A stretch of 64,000 nucleotides of DNA. Origin: Taudactylus pleione (lineage: Eukaryota; Chordata; Amphibia; Anura; Myobatrachidae). The notes below the pieces were generated by a model. It did no database searches, was not told the origin of the DNA, and worked only from the letters and a program-made list of their open reading frames with translations. Numbering within the stretch: the first letter of the stretch is position 1; each line of letters opens with the position of its first letter. The stretch spans positions 721,501 to 785,500 of the forward strand of contig JAUIMM010001030.1 of NCBI GenBank assembly GCA_031769625.1. Direction: 5' to 3'. The position numbers were made by a program, and so were the translations under genes. Shown one piece after another: positions 21,362 through 32,338 of the stretch.

Positions 21362-21571
21362 TCTGTTCGAACCGGGACACAAAAGTGAATCTGAACCTTG
21401 ACCTGGTTCTACGTGGTACCCCTAAATTCAAGTGTGTTCAGATTTTAGAAATCCATAACCGCACATCTCTAATAAACACAAAACCCAGGAACAAGATTTG
21501 TTTGATAGATCTCAAGTACTTTCAGAAATAAAACTGGTAAATTGTGAATGTTGGGAAAAGTTCTTACTTAC

Positions 21572-21700
21572 ATTTTGAATATCAGCTCCCATTAAAATTC
21601 TAATGAATTTTATGAATACGTGAACAAAACGTCCCATCAAGAAGACTAGACACAAAATGGATGGCCAATAAAAAATGACCTTTTCAAAACGTCCTATGAC
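21572..21700 (-). CDS. stra6l: STRA6-family receptor exon (transmembrane segment after TLTWQ)
   Basis: A 129-nt exon in phase 0 at both ends. Acceptor GTGTGTTTTGCAG, donor GTAAGTAAG. It encodes 43 residues: VIGRFEKVIFYWP, then a hydrophobic membrane helix (SILCLVFLMG) and a basic end (HVFIKFIRILMG). In human STRA6 the matching stretch is the KIYKYYSLLASLPLL region, which follows a VWQ tripeptide; here the previous exon ends TLTWQ. The protein family takes up retinol from retinol-binding protein at the plasma membrane. It is the last confidently placed exon in the window; the remaining two thirds of the receptor would lie further 3' on the minus strand and were not found. Confidence 0.75.
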
Positions 21701-21842
21701 CTGCAAAACACACAGCGCAAGCCAAAGACCAATAACGGTTATTACATTATTACATTTATGTAACTGTATACTAAATAGCATTTTTGGGAATACACTTAAA
21801 AGACAAGCGCATCCAATATGAAAAGGAATATTGTAAGAATAG

Positions 21843-21845
<3 letters not shown>

Positions 21846-21882
<37 letters not shown>
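21846..21882. repeat. (TA)n microsatellite
   Basis: About 18 TA units in the intron just upstream of the 21572-21700 exon. Confidence 0.9.
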
Positions 21883-21884
<2 letters not shown>

Positions 21885-22417
21885 AAAATATTATAATGCG
21901 CTATTCACCAAAATATATTTAAGTTCAATAGATTGTAGTTCTGGATGCTTCTGTATTCATTAGCTATTATTTTAGACTTTTAGCACAGACAAGTGGCGCT
22001 TCCATGGTTAAAAAACGGTTGTTATGTTATAAACACAACCAGACATTCCGTAGTAAAATCACTTAGAATTTTTTTTATCAAAGACTATTTCCTGCTCCAC
22101 CTTGTACACTTCAATACCACTGTGATAAGTGTTATTACTACAGAATGTCTGGTACCAATTTTTAAGGGTGTTGTTAACATAATAAAGAAAAAGTCTTTAT
22201 ACTTTGGAAGTGTCCCCTGCCTGTTTTGTATATTTCCAAATATACTGTTTGTTTAAGCTCCCATATATAATGAAAGATATTTGATGTTAGTTGTTGGTGC
22301 TAGCTAACCAGAGTAGTGTAATGGGCACCCTACTCTTCACCAGAGACCCTCCAGATTGTCTGTAATGGAAGTTCTATATAGGTAGCAGCCTACTTCTGAG
22401 TAAAATTAAATCTAATG

Positions 22418-22728
22418 TCGGGTACACACTAGACTAAATGTTATACGACCTTGCGGATTGTTCTGACATATCGGGCACATCATCTAGTATATACAAACTA
22501 TGCGCACTCTCGCGGGTTATTCGTCGGGGTCGTTTCTTCGCCCTGCATGGAAGGCCGATGGAACGACCCAGCTGCCGACGCCGACAAGGTCAATGGTGAT
22601 GGTGAACGATATATCAGGTGGTTGCTCACTGGTTCGTGCAGTGTGAACCAACCACCCAATATATATATTGTTCATCGGCACATCAGGTGTCACATTGGCG
22701 GGTCGCTAAGTGTATACCCAGCCTAAGC
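22418..22728. mobile_element. MITE, GGTACACACT-type ends
   Basis: The left end (TAATGTCGGGTACACACTAG) and the right end on the other strand (TAGGCTGGGTATACACTTAG) form a degenerate inverted repeat. Inside, GAACGATATATCAGGTGG and CCACCCAATATATATTG are a further dyad. Non-coding. Target duplication not resolved. Confidence 0.5.
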
Positions 22729-22745
22729 CATGACAGGTAGAGCCA

Positions 22746-23170
22746 GGGCCGCCGTCAGGGGGGGACTGCGGGTACTGGAGTCCCGGGCCCGGACCCTGGT
22801 TGAAGGAGGGGGGGCCCGCTATCGATATTGCACAGTATGCAGCCCGTGAACAGAAGAAAAAGGGCCCAGCCGCCGGCGCCGCTGTTACCGGCCACCAACC
22901 CGGTCCACATGAATGGAGGAGGCAGCGGGCCCACTCGGGCCGCTCCTCCACCAAACTGATAAACACCCGCCTGCGCCCTATGGTCAATAAAGTTTTTTAA
23001 TTTGAAGCCGGCGCACATGACGTCATTACGTCGCGCCGCGCCGCTGGAGGGAGAGCCTGGAGTAGGAGCCGCAGATCGAGAGGAGCTGGAGCAGCCAGTG
23101 TCTGCAGTGCTGGGGAAGAGGCAGAGAAGAAGGAAATAAGGTAAGTGAAATCGAAAGTTATGCACAGCGG
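22746..23170. other. GC-rich, CpG-rich block, unassigned repeat
   Basis: Starts AGGGCCGCCGTCAGGGGG and stays GC-rich to about 23130. Open frames on both strands are composition artefacts. Probably part of a repeat; no coding family or splice sites recognised. Confidence 0.35.
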
Positions 23171-23175
23171 ACAGA

Positions 23176-23722
23176 GGGCCTGATTCAGACCCGCTCGCGA
23201 GCGGACACTCGCAAGCGGGTCGATGGTGCCCGAATGCGCATGCGCACGACGGAGGGATTTCCATCGTGCGCATGCGCGAGACCCGGCGAGCAACGAGGAA
23301 TACGTCGCTCGGGGTCTCGCAACAAAGGGGGCGTGCTGTCGATGGTGAGTGACAGCACGCCCCCTTTGGTGGGCGTGCCGGGGGCATGGCTGCCAGACGG
23401 AGGCGTTCCCATGGGAACGCCTACCGTCTGGGTCCGGCCCCACTGACATCACTAGTGATGTCTGTGGGAGTGATTTTGGCTCTGATAGAGACAAAATCAC
23501 TCCAAGGCTTGCAGTCACCGAGACCCTACAGCAGGGTCTCGTCGCAAGCCCGATGGTCGCGATGGTCTTGACCATCGCGACCATCATCATGGACGCTCGC
23601 TATAGCTGTGGGTGGTAATCCACAGCTATGCGAGCGTCCATGAGGCCGCTCCAAAAACAGGTAGGAGGGCCCTGATTCAGAGCGAGCGCTCTGGTCAGAG
23701 CGTTCGGCTCTGAATCAGGCCC
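23176..23722 (+). mobile_element. Hairpin-chain Harbinger MITE, copy 3
   Basis: 547 bp, same orientation as copy 1, flanked by AGA on both sides (23173-23175 and 23723-23725). The variable slot is GAGTGATTTTGGCTCT/AGAGACAAAATCACTC at 23468-23502. The GCGCATGCG and CAGCACGCCCCCTTTGG slots are well paired. Confidence 0.87.
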
Positions 23723-23893
23723 AGAGACTGGGTTTAAAACCATGGGGGGGGGGTGGGGTAAAAAAAAGTTGGGCAGAGACTGGGTTTAATACCCTGAGGG
23801 GGATGGTAAAAAAAAAGGCTGGGCAGAGTCTGGGTTTAATAACCTCGGGGGGGGGTGGGAGGGGGGGTTGGGGTAAAAAAAAAAAAAAGCTGG
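23723..23893. repeat. Minisatellite, about 55-60 bp unit, three copies
   Basis: Units run AGAGACTGGGTTTAA, then a G-run, then GGTAAAAAAA and GCTGGGCAG. G- and A-runs vary in length. Confidence 0.85.
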
Positions 23894-23949
23894 ACAGGGA
23901 CAGGCAATAGTTCGAACAAGGTCAAGAAGAGTCGGTGGTGAGACTGAAA

Positions 23950-24165
23950 GTCAGTTTTCAGGTTTGTTAGAGCAAACAATTGTTTAACGTTAATCTACCA
24001 CATGCACATTGGTCCTGAAGACAAGGTCCGAGGAGACCTTGAAACGTCGACTACTTTTGTGTATAATATGACCTTTTAATACACATCGTGTTCTATATCT
24101 TTGGAGTGCCGCTTGATTCTTTCTACGTGGGGCTGCAGTGGCTCCTCATAGAAATACCTGGACTA
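23950..24165 (+). mobile_element. PLE 3' terminal sequence (copy D)
   Basis: Contains a hammerhead-like motif followed by CGTCGAC, and later GGAGTGCCGCTTGATTC, matching the AGTGCCGC tail of copy B at 7210-7240. No coding part is attached. The left boundary is approximate. Confidence 0.55.
24015..24046 (+). other. Hammerhead-ribozyme-like motif
   Basis: CTGAAGA, stem AAGGTC/GACCTT with a small loop, then GAAAC. One extra base lies between core and stem, as in the 7156 motif. Confidence 0.45.
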
Positions 24166-24182
24166 TATATCTATATGATATA

Positions 24183-24208
24183 GATAGAGAGAGAGAGAGA
24201 GAGAGAGA
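24183..24208. repeat. (GA)n microsatellite
   Basis: About 13 GA units after TATAGATA. Confidence 0.9.
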
Positions 24209-24269
24209 CGTAACAAAACCTACCTTTCCATGAGGGCACGATGTAATGTATATCGTTGTTACTATAAAC

Positions 24270-24525
24270 TAGGGATGTGCAGGCTCGGATAGGTTCGAGT
24301 TTGCACGTGGAGTTCGGATTTTTCCCTCCAAAAAAACGGAACTCAGAACGAGGCAAAACGTCATCTTACATGGACGAACATCATCATTCCTGGTCTTTTG
24401 TCCAGGAATGATGATGTTCGTCCATGTAAGATGACGTTTTGCCTCGTTCTGAGTTCCGTTTTTTTGGAGGGAAAAATCCGAACTCCACGTGCAAACTCGA
24501 ACCTATCCGAGCCTGCACATCCCTA
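24270..24525. mobile_element. Perfect foldback hAT element
   Basis: 256 bp consisting of two exact inverted arms of 124 bp around an 8-bp loop (24394-24401). It begins TAGGGATGTGCAGG and ends with the reverse complement. It is flanked by an exact 8-bp target duplication CTATAAAC (24262-24269, 24526-24533). No mismatch between arms was seen, so it is young or repaired by conversion. The tips match the hAT elements at 20034 and 57313. Confidence 0.95.
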
Positions 24526-24792
24526 CTATAAACCTAAAAATATTTCCATAATTAGTAAAATAAAATAAAAAAAACAACAGAAACACTTTATATTCATAAC
24601 TGTATTGATGGCTCCATTAATGTACTTAGCATTGAAAAGATCATGTAAATATTATTGTAAGAGTTATTGAAGGGCATGCAACTTTCAGCCTGGGCAACTA
24701 TGCCATTGCTGGTACTTTTCTATTTGGTCAACACATGTCTACAATGCATTTGCAAACCTGTTACTTAGGACAGTACTTCCATAATAATATAT

Positions 24793-25340
24793 GGGATCGG
24801 TATCCGGCGGTTCAAATCCTGACGCTGGAAGACCGGCACCAGTGAAGATCCCAATTGGGAAGTAAAGTAAGTATCCCTAACCCTCTCTCCCCCCTAACCC
24901 TCCCTTAGATGTGTCTAACCCTAACCTCCCCCCTAGTGCCTAACCCTAACCCCCCATAAGTGCCTACACTTAACCCCCCCGTCCCTGCAGCCTAATCCGA
25001 AGTCTCCCGGGGAGGGTTCCTAGCCCTAACCTCCCCCCGGGGTTGCCTAATGCTAACCCCCCCATCCCCTTAGCCTGACCGTAACCCTCCCGGGGGGGTG
25101 CCTAACCCTAAGTCCCCCCGGGAGCCCCTAACCTAACCTTCCCCCCCCGCAGCTGTCCGCGCCCGTTGTCCGGCTTACCTTCGTTACATATGCCAGGCAT
25201 CGGGCTCTCGGCGTAGGGATAATGATAGGCGTCAGGATTTCAACACCTATCATTGGTTCCCTGTCGGGATTGCACAGTCAGGAAGCTGGCGGTTGGCATT
25301 TTGACCATCCGTTTCCTGACTGCATCCCTAATATATATAT
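24793..25340. mobile_element. MITE with internal telomere-like tract
   Basis: The outer parts (GGGATCGGTATCCGGCGG on the left, TGACTGCATCCCTAAT on the right) are a degenerate inverted pair. Between about 24868 and 25150 lies a run of CCTAACCCTAACC-type units mixed with C-runs. Compare 26228-26606, which carries the inverse strand. Confidence 0.55.
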
Positions 25341-25530
25341 TGTTTTACTGGTGTTTGTAGTTCATCATGTCCTAACTGATCAAATGTATGAAAATACAAG
25401 AAAGCTTCAACAGCTAATAAAATAATTGGACTAATCACAATATAATTATTATCAAATCAAATGAGCTTTTATGGTTTCACATGTGTGCACGTTTTCATTA
25501 TATTTATTACCTTTAGACTTACTTCTTCAT

Positions 25531-25784
25531 TATAACTATTGGTCCGTTACATATGCGGTCAGACCCGGTAGTGTAAAGTTATGTTGCTACTAATTTGCGG
25601 CGTAACTGCAGATGTTAGGGGTCGTGGGTACAGCTGCTTATTTTAGCAACTGTTCTTGCACCGGAACAATGCTGAATTGCTCTGGTAGTTACGTATCCAC
25701 CACCACAACTCCCGGCGAGTTGAGTACTTAATTATCGGGGGCCTATTGCCCCCCAATAATGAATAGACCCCTTTAGATTTAGTA
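25531..25784. mobile_element. MITE fragment ending AATGAATAGACCCC
   Basis: Contains GGCGAGTTGAGTACTTAATT and ATCGGGGG, also present at 53720-53795. Probably a degraded Harbinger-like MITE; only one end is clear. Confidence 0.35.
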
Positions 25785-25792
25785 GTTTAGAT

Positions 25793-25996
25793 CACAGGTT
25801 TTTAAACTCGGCCCTCAGGACCCCAAACAGTGCATGTTTTCCAGGTCATCTCACAGAATCACAAGTGACATAATTAGCTCCACCTGTGGATCTATTAAAA
25901 TGTGTCAGTGAGTAATGACTACACCTGTGCACCTGCTGGGTGACCTGGAAAATGTGAGCTGTGTGGGGCCCTGAGGACCGAGTATGAGAACCACTG
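25793..25996. mobile_element. hAT-type MITE
   Basis: 204 bp, begins CACAGGTTTTTAAACTCGG and ends GAGAACCACTG. Flanked by exact 8-bp duplications GTTTAGAT (25785-25792, 25997-26004). The subterminal GGCCCTCAGGACC and GGCCCTGAGGACC form a further dyad. Confidence 0.85.
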
Positions 25997-26004
25997 GTTT
26001 AGAT

Positions 26005-26140
26005 TGTAGGCTTGTGAGCAGGGCCCTCTTACTTCTTTGTCTGTCTTACCCAGTCTTGTTTTATTACTGTTTTGTACACAATTGTAAAGCGCAACAGAAT
26101 ATGTTGGTGCTATATAAGTAACTGTTACTTATAATAAATA
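26005..26140 (+). mobile_element. LINE 3' tail fragment (L2/CR1-like)
   Basis: GAGCAGGGCCCTCTTAC, TTGTAAAGCGC and GGTGCTATATAAGTAA, followed by ATAATAAATAA, form the 3' end pattern of L2-type LINEs in fish and frogs. A similar tail occurs at 31696-31984. No coding part. Confidence 0.5.
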
Positions 26141-26227
26141 AGCATGGTCCCCGTTTTCAGGAGGGTGCACAGCTTTTTCACTCCTGAAGAAAAAAATTAA
26201 AGATTTTAATTTTCCACATCTTCTAAA

Positions 26228-26606
26228 TGGGATGTAGTCGGCATTCTGACAGTCAGAATCCCAACACTCACTATACCGGCTGCGGGATCCCGACGGCTCA
26301 AAATGCTGACAACTTAAAACGATAAGTATTAAGGGGAATGCTAGGGTGAGGCTGCGAGGGTGAGGAAGGGTTAGGGTTAGGATGACGAAGGGGGAGGGTT
26401 AGTGTTAGGCTGCAGGAGGGGAAGGTTAGTGTTAGGCTGATGGGGGTGCAATTAGGGTTAGGCTGCAGGAGTGGTAGGTTAGGGTTGGGGTTCAGGTTAG
26501 ACTTAAAATACTTACGGAAAATCGCCAGCATTTTCACCATTTGGATTCTACTAACAATATTCCAACCATCAGAATTCTGACTTTCGGCAGACCATACCCA
26601 ACCTCT
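26228..26606. mobile_element. MITE with internal TTAGGG-like tract
   Basis: The outer ends (GTCGGCATTCTGACAGTCAG and the inverse of ATCAGAATTCTGACTTTCGG) pair loosely. Between 26335 and 26500 are repeated GGTTAGGGTTAGG-CTGC-GGAGG units. Same design as 24793-25340, opposite strand. Confidence 0.55.
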
Positions 26607-26834
26607 TCTAAAGTAGCAGAGATTATGCCAGGTCTTATGTTTTAGCGAGATGCATTATGTATATAATCTCTGAATCCAAGCCATATCAGTTGATGCGCCT
26701 GGGGCACACCTTTTCACACCTTTTCTCAGATTCCTGTATTCTAAATATCTTAGGCAGACTCTAAATAATTGCATTAGGCAAATACAAATGGCAAAAAATT
26801 TAAATAGTGATAAAAATTTATGTTTAAAAATATT

Positions 26835-27371
26835 GGCCCTCATTCAGAGGCGGTCGCAAGAAGCGACCGCTCGCTCTGAATGAGGGCGGCCGCTTCTCTT
26901 TTGAAGTGCGGCCTCCTGGTCGCTAACTAAGCTGTGGGTTACCACTTACAGCTTTAGCGACCGACCAGGGTGATGGTCGCGATGGTCAAGACCATCGCGA
27001 CCATCGGGGCTTGCGACGAGACCCTAAGGTTGGGTCTCTGCAACCGCAAACCCCAGGGAGCTTCCTGCTCTGATCGAGCAGGAAGCTCCACACTGACATC
27101 ACTGCTGATGTCAGTGCGGCCGCCCACAAAACAGCAGGCGTTTCATCAGGAATGCATCCGTTTGTGTAGCCACCCCCCCCCCGCCTACAAAACGGGGTGA
27201 GCTGTCGATCAACAGACAGCTGCCCCTTTTGTAGTGAGCTCCGGAGCGAGAGATTTTCTCTCTTGCTCTGGCACTTGCGCACGTGCAGTGCGGCCGCTGC
27301 ACGTGCGAAGGGCCTAAACATCGACCTGGTTGCGAGCGCTCAGCGCTTGCGACCAGGTCTGAATGAGGTCC
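26835..27371 (-). mobile_element. Hairpin-chain Harbinger MITE, copy 4 (diverged, inverted)
   Basis: About 537 bp, with ends GGCCCTCATTCAGAGG and GTCTGAATGAGGTCC. Slot order is reversed, like copy 2. The variable slot is a perfect dyad with sequence unrelated to the other copies: GAGCTTCCTGCTC/GAGCAGGAAGCTC at 27058-27088. The target duplication is not exact (ATT/TTT). Confidence 0.8.
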
Positions 27372-28001
27372 TTTGTCTCTATAGGATTGTGCTTGTAGAG
27401 CTCACCATTCAGCAATTGTTTATCTCTCCCTAGAGTTCTACTGCTATGTAAATGCAATGGGACATGGCTAAATGCCAAGATATATATTTTTGTGATTATT
27501 TGATGAATCAAGTTATTAGATTTCATGTAAACCTTTTGTATGTATTAAAGATATGTCCTTTCATTTCCAAGCTTGGTAACCTGCAGGTGACCTGTATTGT
27601 GTAAGGTCCAGAGTTGGTTTTAATTATTTGTTTAAAAAGTTGTCTCCCCTCTAACATACCTGGAGCCAAAGAGTCTGGAGATGTAAAGAGATACTGATTA
27701 AGAGACTAGATAATGGTGTTTGATGCCTCCTGTCTGAAATATACTGATGTCCCATGACATTTCAAAATACTTCTAAAATTCTGGTGCAAGACCTGTAGTG
27801 TGTCTCACCTCTTTTCTGCAAATTCTGATTTTCTATCAACATCCCTCCTATTTTGCATGAACACAGAATCCCATGGAAAGGGGGGATATTGAACAGCCCA
27901 TTGCAGGCATAAAATGCCATGAAAAAAAGTCCATGTACATTTGAGATTGATCTTGAAACCCTTATGTCTTCCCACAAACAGATTCATATTTCATGTAAAT
28001 T
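27372..28001. other. No recognisable feature
   Basis: Moderately AT-rich. No exon with splice sites, no repeat ends identified. Confidence 0.45.
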
Positions 28002-28599
28002 ATACTGTTCACTTTTTTTTTTTTAGCAATCTATTTTTTATTGAAAACAGAACCAGTAACGGACACTGAGAAAGGCATATACAGTATACCAACACAGTAG
28101 ACATAGTCAACAAAATAAAATGTTTACAAATTAAGAAATATAAGAAATAAAAATAAATATATGACACAGTAACCATTATTCAGTTTGAGTCAATGCTACA
28201 TAAAACAATACAAAATGTGTAAAATAAAGGATAAGAAAAGTAAAAGGAAGGAGAGGGAGGGGGGGGGGGAATGAAATTGTCACCATATCTATGAAAATTA
28301 AATAGGAGAGGGAGAGGTGAGGTGGTTATTATATTATATTATAAGGACCCCTTAAACTCCAACCAGTCAAACCAGGTGGCCGTAAAGGCAGAGGAAGTCA
28401 GCTGTAAGGAAGATGTAAGGTCTTCCATAGTCATGTAATGGTCAATTCGCTGGAACCACCTGTAAATAAAAGGGCACACAGAAGTCTTCCAGAAACAAGG
28501 AATTGTTGCTTGTGTCGCATTCATTAAGTGTCGGAGTAGAGATTTCTTGTACTGAGAAATGGACATGTCCATTAAGTTGAAAAGTCAAAACTCAGGTGT

Positions 28600-31500
28600 G
28601 TTGGGAAGTGGTAGACCAGTTATCCTCTCCGAGATCTCATGGATGTTCCGCCAGAAGCCGGCCAAAACTGGACGATGCCACCAAATATGTAGCAGAGACC
28701 AGAGAGATCTGGAAACATTTGGCAAAGAATAGTGGGACAGCTATACCATTGAGACAGAATCTTGTATTGCGTCTCAGTACCTGTATTAAGGGAGAGCTGG
28801 AAAAGGTGTAACTTATCTGGGACCACTGGTCGTCCATCAATTCCCTCTTTAAGTCCCTATGCCATGCAGCAACATAAGCAGGCAGAGTATCGGTGAGGCC
28901 CTCTAGACAGAATTTATACAAAATAGATATTAAATGTCTAGGTGGTGTTTGGGAGAGACACAATGACTCAAACGGAGTTGGATCCCACCCATCATTGCAT
29001 GCTAGCATCGACGAAACAAAAGACCTAAATTGGAGATAGGTCCAAAATGAGCTAGACGAAAGGCCAGATGCAACCCGAAGGTCTGTAAAAGATCGCAGCC
29101 CACCAGCATCCACCAAGTGTCCCAAGGAGACCAAGCAGAAAGTGAAGAAGGTGACAGCCCAGGTGGGAAATAGGGATTATAAAACAAAGGCTTTAGTAGC
29201 GAAACACCAGGGTTAAAAGAGGGGAGGCGTCTAAGTTTTGTCCAGCAGTTAAGAGTGGGGTCCATTGTAGGATGATGGAAACAAGAATTTTTTTTAAACC
29301 ATGGAATGATTGGGGTGGGGATATTAGCAGAATCACCTTCAATAAGTGGCCATTGTTTAGTGGCTGGACATCTAGACATCTCCACAATTCTAGCCAAGTG
29401 TGTCGAGTGATAGTAACTAAGAAAATGAGGGAGTTGAAGACATCCCCTTAGAGCGGCTTTGGACAAGTATCTTTTGTGATAACCTGGGCCTACTGTTACC
29501 CCCAAACAAATTTCCCTACTATACCTTGAAGTTCCTTAAAATAAGAAAGTGGGACCTTAAAGGGGAGTGTTTGAAACAGGTAAATAATTTTTGGCAGAAC
29601 TGTAATGACGACCATTTCAAAAAGTCAGTTTTAAATTTGATTAGCAAAGGGGAAAAATTAAGTTGAAAGAGGTTAGAATTGTCCTTAGTAAGGATGACAC
29701 CTAGATATTTAAATTGATATGGGTTCCAATTGAACAAAAATGCCTCCCTCAGACCAGTCACTACAGAATCAGGTGTCGAAATACTAACAGCCACCGATTT
29801 TGCATAGTTAATTTTAAAATTAGCTAAGAGTGAAAACTTCTGAAACTCATGCATGAGAGCAGGGAAAGAGGTCACCGGGCTAGAGATGGAAGCAAGAAGA
29901 TCGTCGGCAAACAATGCCAATTTATTATCAGTGGTCCCTACCTGGACCCCTCTGATGTCATTATTCGCCTTGGTTGCCCTTGCCAATGCCTCCATACAGA
30001 GCACAAAGATCAAGGAGGACATGGGGCAGCCCTGTCAGGTGCCATTTCAAATTGGAGAACAGTTTGAAAGAGACCCGTTAATTCGTACCCTAGCTAAGGG
30101 GAAACAGTATAAAGCAAGTATAAGATGGAGACAATGCGGACCCAAACCCAAGTGCCCAAGAAGACCCTCCATAAAAGTCTATTCGGTCAAATGCCTTCTC
30201 CACATCAGTGGACAGGAGGACTACGTGGGATCCACCCTGCCTGGGGAGGTGAATTAAGTCGATAATTTTGGTGGTGTTATCCTTAGCTTCTCTACCAGCA
30301 ATAAATCCCACCTGGTCCCCATGAACCAAACCCGGCAGGAGAGGTCCCAATCTTTTGGCAAGAAGTTTGCCAAACAATTTTAAGTCTGTGTTCAGGAGAG
30401 CTATCGGCCTGTAACTCGAGCACTGGGCAGGGTCCTTCCCATCCTTAGGAATTATGGAAATATGAGCCTCAAGACTCTGGGGAAAAAAAACTGTCGCCCA
30501 AAACAGCATTACACGCCTTTAAAAAAAGGGGCATGAGAGTGGCATTGTACGTTTTATAGTAACTAATTGGGAAGCCATCTGGGCCTGGACTCTTCCCATT
30601 TGGAGCTGATGACAACGCCACCCTCAACTCTTCAATTGTAAACGGTTGTTCCAGGGAAGCTATATCTTCCTCAGCAATACGTGGGAAGTTAACAGAACAA
30701 AGATACGAGCCAATTGCTTCCTTTAATGAAGGTCGTTCAGAAGGTGAGTGGTCACCTCTTAAGATATAAAGACCTGTATAATAAGCCTGAAAGGCTACAG
30801 CAATCTCAGGGAAAGTATGAACTTTTCTCCCCACAGAGTCTCAAATGGAGTGAACATAGGACTGTAACCTCTGTGTTCTCAATGCTCTAGCCAGCATCAA
30901 GCTGGGTTTGTTAAACCATAGATAATAATATTTATGCCTACACTTTCGTATATCTAGCTTGGTCCTATCTTGGAGAAGATTAGTAAGTGCTAACCTAGCT
31001 TCTGTGAGTTCTTGTAGTACATCTGCCAAAAGTGTGGATTTGTGGGATGTTTCTAGTGCTTTAATACGATCTAGGAGCTGTAATCTCTGGGCCGTCTTTT
31101 CTTTTTTAATCTGTGAGCCCAGCTGTATGCACTTACCTCTAATAACACACTTGTGCACCTCCCAGACCGCAACCGGAGACATCCCTTGATCATCATTAAG
31201 AGAAATATAAATCAGATATGGCAGAGCTAAGTTCATCCTTAAGGTGGGGATCAGATAATAGAAGTTCATTGAGATGCCAGGTCCATGGCCCGGGAGGAGC
31301 CAAGTGGAATTTCACAGAAGCATACATTGGGGCATGGTCTGACCATGTGATTTGTCCAATCTCACTGCTAGAATAGAATTGTAAATATCTGTGGTCAACA
31401 ATAAAATAATACATTCGGGAATATACCAAATGAGGAGCCGAATAAAAAGTATAATCCCTAACAGTGGGGTATTGTATCCGCCACAAATCTATTAATTGAT

Positions 31501-32338
31501 GGTCATGGAGAAGTTGACGCATTCTGCGGCAGTCTTACATCCAAAAATGAGAAGATTCAGCAGAACAGTCAAGAGTAGGATCTAGAGACCAATTGAGATC
31601 GCTCCCTAAAACAAGGTAACCCTCCTTTAGAGGCTTTAGGAGTTGAAGGACTTTAGCAAAAAACTGGTACTGGTTACGATTGGGGGAGTATATATGTAGA
31701 ATGTAAGCTCTCATGAGCAGGGACATCTTCCCTCATGTGCTTCTCTTTACATTTTCTTCTACTCTTTACTCCCCATTAGGGCACCTAACACGTGACTGCC
31801 AACTCCTGGCTGCTTATTGTGAGTGCTTTAATTGCTATTGCAGCAATGTATATAAATCGTGTCCTTGTCCTGCACTGTAATATACTGTAAGTTACATGTT
31901 TCTTTCACCTATTAGTTCTATGTACTATGTAAGGCGCTGAGAACACTTGTGGCATCATATAAATAAAGGATAATAATAATAATAATTTACAAACGTATAC
32001 ATTTGGGTGAATACCTTACATTTGAGGACCTGACAAATACTGTCCACTAAAATGTGATGGGAAATCTCAGAGAGTGGTAATCTATGGGAGAGAAGGATAG
32101 CTACACCTAAAGATTTACCCAGAGCATTATCATCACGAAAAGTTTGAGGGTAATAGTAATTACCTAATTTGGGGGAAGCGTGTAATTTAAAATGCATTTC
32201 CTGTAAAAACGCAACATGTACCTTTTCTGATCTAAGCTCTCCAAGTAGAGTAGAGCATTTTTCAGGGATATTAAGCCCCATCACATTTAAAGTGAACAGT
32301 TTTATATCATTCCGATCTACGTGTGCCATAGAAACCAT
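28600..32338 (-). pseudogene. L1 ORF2 (endonuclease-reverse transcriptase) pseudogene
   Basis: The N-terminal AP-like endonuclease starts near 32310 (IKLFTLNVMGLN, FLQEMHFK), is cut by a LINE tail at 31696-31984, and ends with WSDHAPMYAS near 31340. The RT region follows: APNGKSPGPDGFPISYYK (about 30600), YRPIALLNTDLKLFGKLLA, DVEKAFDRI, then LFADDLLASI with the catalytic aspartates (about 29920). The C-terminal part runs to about 28640, with the Cys-His end decayed. At least five frames are needed, so it is inactive. The element would have nicked DNA at T-rich targets and primed reverse transcription there. Confidence 0.88.
31696..31984 (+). mobile_element. LINE 3' tail nested in L1 endonuclease
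   Basis: ATGTAAGCTCTCATGAGCAG through GGCGCTGAGAACACTTGTGG to CATATAAATAAAGGATAAT and an AATAAT tail. It interrupts the L1 endonuclease frame precisely between the TFVN and IYSPN segments. L2/CR1-like by its ending. Confidence 0.6.

Larger units (their letters stand above)
20034..21471. mobile_element. hAT-type MITE hosting two Harbinger MITEs
   Basis: The ends TAGAGATGTGCGC and GCACATCTCTA are inverted. The flanks are 8-bp duplications differing at one base (ATAAATAC at 20026-20033, ATAAACAC at 21472-21479). Only about 330 bp are the hAT element itself, with FxxPKP-like CCAAAAC-rich sequence as in the autonomous hAT at 57313-61723. The rest is the nested Harbinger pair. Confidence 0.8.

Noticed and set aside
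24868..25150. Interstitial telomere or chromosome fusion point
   Set aside because: The CCCTAA-like units are impure and lie inside a MITE-like element with a second example nearby on the other strand.
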